DNA of 6,017 bases from the NCBI GenBank assembly GCA_017400415.1, contig JAFPTE010000057.1, forward strand, positions 1-6,017, read 5' to 3'. Below, piece by piece: positions 4,691 through 6,017 of the stretch. Position 1 is the first letter of the stretch. Each line of letters starts with the position of its first letter. Below the pieces are notes generated by a model. That model was given only the letters and a program-made list of their open reading frames with translations. It ran no database searches and was not told the DNA's origin. A program made the translations under genes and the position numbers. The stretch is from Oscillospiraceae bacterium. GTDB lineage: Bacteria > Bacillota > Clostridia > Oscillospirales > Oscillospiraceae.

Positions 4691-5899
4691 ATGTCGCTTA
4701 TCGTGCAGAAATTTGGCGGCAGCTCCGTGGCGGACCCGGAAAAGGTTCGCCGTGTGGCTGGCATAATCGCCGAGACCTACCGGGCAGGCAATGACGTGGT
4801 GGTGGTCCTCTCCGCCCAGGGCAAGACCACCGACCGGCTCATCGCCACCGCCAAGGAGTACAACCCCAGGCCCTCCAAGCGGGAGATGGATATGCTCCTG
4901 TCCACCGGAGAGCAGCAGTCCGTGGCCCTGTGCGCCATGATGCTGGAGAGCATGGGCATTCCCGCCATCAGCCTTACGGGCTGGCAGGTGGATTTCAAGA
5001 CCAACTCCAACTACTCCAACGCCGCCATCAAGAGCGTGGGCCAGGAGCGCATCCGCCGGGAGCTGGACGCCAGAAGAGTAGTGCTGGTGACCGGCTTCCA
5101 GGGCATAAACAAGTATGACGATATAACCACCCTGGGCCGGGGCGGGTCCGATACCTCCGCCGTGGCAATTGCAGCCGCACTCCACGCCGACCTGTGCCAG
5201 ATTTACACGGACGTGGACGGGGTCTACACTGCCGACCCCAACAAGGTCAGGGGCGCAAAGAAGCTCGATGAAATCACCTTTGACGAGATGCTGGAGCTTG
5301 CCAGCATGGGCGCCAAGGTGCTGCACAACCGCTCCGTCGAGATGGCGAAGCGCTATAACGTGGACCTGGAGGTCCTGTCCAGCTATGAAAAAAAGCCGGG
5401 AACTAAAGTCAGGAGGATCAGTAAAGTGGAACAGGCAGAAGTCAGCGGCGTCGCAAAGGACGTAAACGTAGCAAGAATCACGGTCATCGGCATGGAGGAT
5501 AAGCCCGGCATAGCCTTCGGCATCTTCTCCACCCTGGCCAAGGAAAAGATAAACGTGGATATCATTCTCCAGACCCTGGGCCACGGCGGCGCCCAGAGCA
5601 TCACCTTCACCGTTGCCAGGGGCGACGGGGAGCGGGCCTGCGAGATTCTGGAGCAGCACATCGACGAGCTGGGCTTCTCCGGCCTGGATATGGATACCCA
5701 CGTCGCCAAGGTGAGCATCGTAGGCGCCGGCATGCTGACTACCAGCGGCATCGCCGCCAAGATGTTTGACGCCCTGGCCTCACGGAAAATCAACATCAAG
5801 ATGATTTCCACCAGCGAGATCAAGGTCTCCGTCCTGGTGGACGAGGACGACGCCGACAAGGCCGTCCAGGCTGTCCACGACAAGTTCTTCGGGGACTGA
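4691..5899 (+). CDS. lysC: Aspartate kinase (EC 2.7.2.4), class with two C-terminal ACT domains
   Basis: Phosphorylates L-aspartate with ATP, the entry step to lysine, threonine, methionine and diaminopimelate. The kinase domain (1 to about 245) shows KFGGSSV (7-13), SAQGKTTD (41-48; many relatives have Met or Gly-x for the Gln), LSTGEQ (70-75), TGFQG (134-138), TTLGRGGSDTSAVAIAAAL (146-164) and YTDVDGVYTADP (172-183). The regulatory part holds ACT 1 (about 263-330, with MEDKPGIAFGIFSTLA) and ACT 2 (about 340-402, with GAGMLTTSGIAAKMFDAL), the binding sites for lysine and/or threonine in this class. At 402 residues it is full length. A strong site GGAGG at 4681-4685 precedes the ATG by 5 bases. 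No riboswitch fits in the 32-base gap after hom. An internal start at codon 246 (see 5411-5428) could also make a separate 157-residue ACT-only subunit. Confidence 0.97.
   Translation: MSLIVQKFGGSSVADPEKVRRVAGIIAETYRAGNDVVVVLSAQGKTTDRLIATAKEYNPRPSKREMDMLLSTGEQQSVALCAMMLESMGIPAISLTGWQVDFKTNSNYSNAAIKSVGQERIRRELDARRVVLVTGFQGINKYDDITTLGRGGSDTSAVAIAAALHADLCQIYTDVDGVYTADPNKVRGAKKLDEITFDEMLELASMGAKVLHNRSVEMAKRYNVDLEVLSSYEKKPGTKVRRISKVEQAEVSGVAKDVNVARITVIGMEDKPGIAFGIFSTLAKEKINVDIILQTLGHGGAQSITFTVARGDGERACEILEQHIDELGFSGLDMDTHVAKVSIVGAGMLTTSGIAAKMFDALASRKINIKMISTSEIKVSVLVDEDDADKAVQAVHDKFFGD
5411..5428 (+). promoter_or_regulatory. Internal ribosome-binding site and GTG start for an ACT-only LysC beta subunit
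   Basis: A perfect Shine-Dalgarno AGGAGG (5411-5416) lies 9 bases before GTG (5426-5428), which is in frame with lysC as codon 246. Initiation here would give a 157-residue protein (5426-5899) made of the linker and both ACT domains. In Bacillus subtilis lysC, an in-frame internal start at nearly the same codon yields the beta subunit of aspartokinase II, and Corynebacterium glutamicum lysC behaves similarly. The surrounding codons are unusually A-rich (AGG AGG ATC AGT AAA), which would keep the site unfolded. Use of the site in this organism is inferred. Confidence 0.6.
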
Positions 5900-5925
5900 T
5901 ACGCCTGAATAATAAACGTAAGCCC

Positions 5926-5964
5926 AAGGGAGGCGCTTCGTAAGGAAGCGGCCTCCCTTTTTTT
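5926..5964 (+). terminator. Intrinsic terminator of the hom-lysC operon
   Basis: A 9-bp stem (5926-5934 with 5951-5959) is extended by five more pairs (5935-5939 with 5945-5949) across a single bulged G at 5950, closing on a 5-base loop. Seven T at 5958-5964 form the U-tract. It starts 26 bases after the lysC stop. Confidence 0.92.
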
Positions 5965-5975
5965 GACGATTTGCA

Positions 5976-6004
5976 TTGACAAGCTGGGGGAAAGCATGTA
6001 TAAT
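5976..6004 (+). promoter_or_regulatory. Perfect-consensus sigma-A promoter for a gene right of the window
   Basis: TTGACA (5976-5981), exactly 17 bases, then TATAAT (5999-6004). All 12 consensus positions match. The predicted transcript would start near 6011 and run out of the window. It follows the lysC terminator by 11 bases, so it begins a new transcription unit whose product is not visible. Confidence 0.82.
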
Positions 6005-6017
6005 AATCATCGTTACA

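Noticed and set aside
3432..5701. Long minus-strand frames of 415 and 341 codons opposite hom and lysC, at 3432-4679 and 4676-5701
   Set aside because: The plus frames are unmistakable Hom and LysC with all motifs. The antisense translations are Gly/His/Val-rich and domainless, as expected from codon bias.
1..6017. Mobile elements, CRISPR arrays, tRNA/rRNA genes, phage or defence modules
   Set aside because: None of the characteristic repeats, terminal inverted repeats, cloverleaf patterns or protein families are present. All space is accounted for by ordinary genes and short regulatory gaps.

Overview
The window looks like chromosomal DNA from a high-GC member of the Bacillota, most likely a gut-type clostridium near the Oscillospirales. 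That placement is an inference. It rests on GC-rich coding sequence with AT-rich gaps, purine-rich Shine-Dalgarno sites, near-consensus sigma-A promoters, a Firmicute-style ABC permease with a large extracytoplasmic C-terminal domain, and a monofunctional hom-lysC pair. Coding density is high and no gene-free stretch exceeds about 230 bases. I see no tRNA, rRNA, CRISPR array, insertion sequence, phage gene or attachment site.

Layout: (1) 1-1515, plus strand: the 3' part of an ABC-transporter permease gene that enters from the left edge. (2) 1587-1832, minus strand: secG, ended by a strong intrinsic terminator it shares with the permease gene. (3) 1833-2060: a divergent promoter region serving secG to the left and a two-gene operon to the right. 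(4) 2061-2968, plus strand: a SIMPL-domain protein without a signal peptide, overlapping by 4 bases a small GIY-YIG nuclease-like protein. (5) 2974-2998: a perfect 11-bp hairpin shared with the convergent gene for a 72-residue lipoprotein (3003-3221, minus strand). (6) 3222-3434: a second divergent region. (7) 3435-5899, plus strand: hom (homoserine dehydrogenase) and lysC (aspartate kinase), 32 bases apart, closed by an intrinsic terminator at 5926-5964. (8) 5976-6004: a perfect-consensus promoter for a gene to the right of the window.

How the genes work together: lysC and hom encode the first and third steps of the aspartate-family pathway (aspartate to aspartyl phosphate; aspartate semialdehyde to homoserine). 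They appear to be co-transcribed from one promoter with a leader of only about 30 bases, too short for a lysine riboswitch or T-box. LysC keeps two recognisable ACT domains and carries an internal ribosome-binding site with an in-frame GTG start at codon 246, matching the overlapping alpha/beta subunit arrangement known from Bacillus lysC. Hom keeps the full catalytic set, but its C-terminal ACT-like region is short and lacks the usual ligand-loop signature. The other genes are single housekeeping or envelope functions with no evident link to this pathway.

I did not find a clearly new multi-gene system. The points most worth a second look are the internal start in lysC, the reduced ACT region of Hom, and the translationally coupled SIMPL/GIY-YIG pair.
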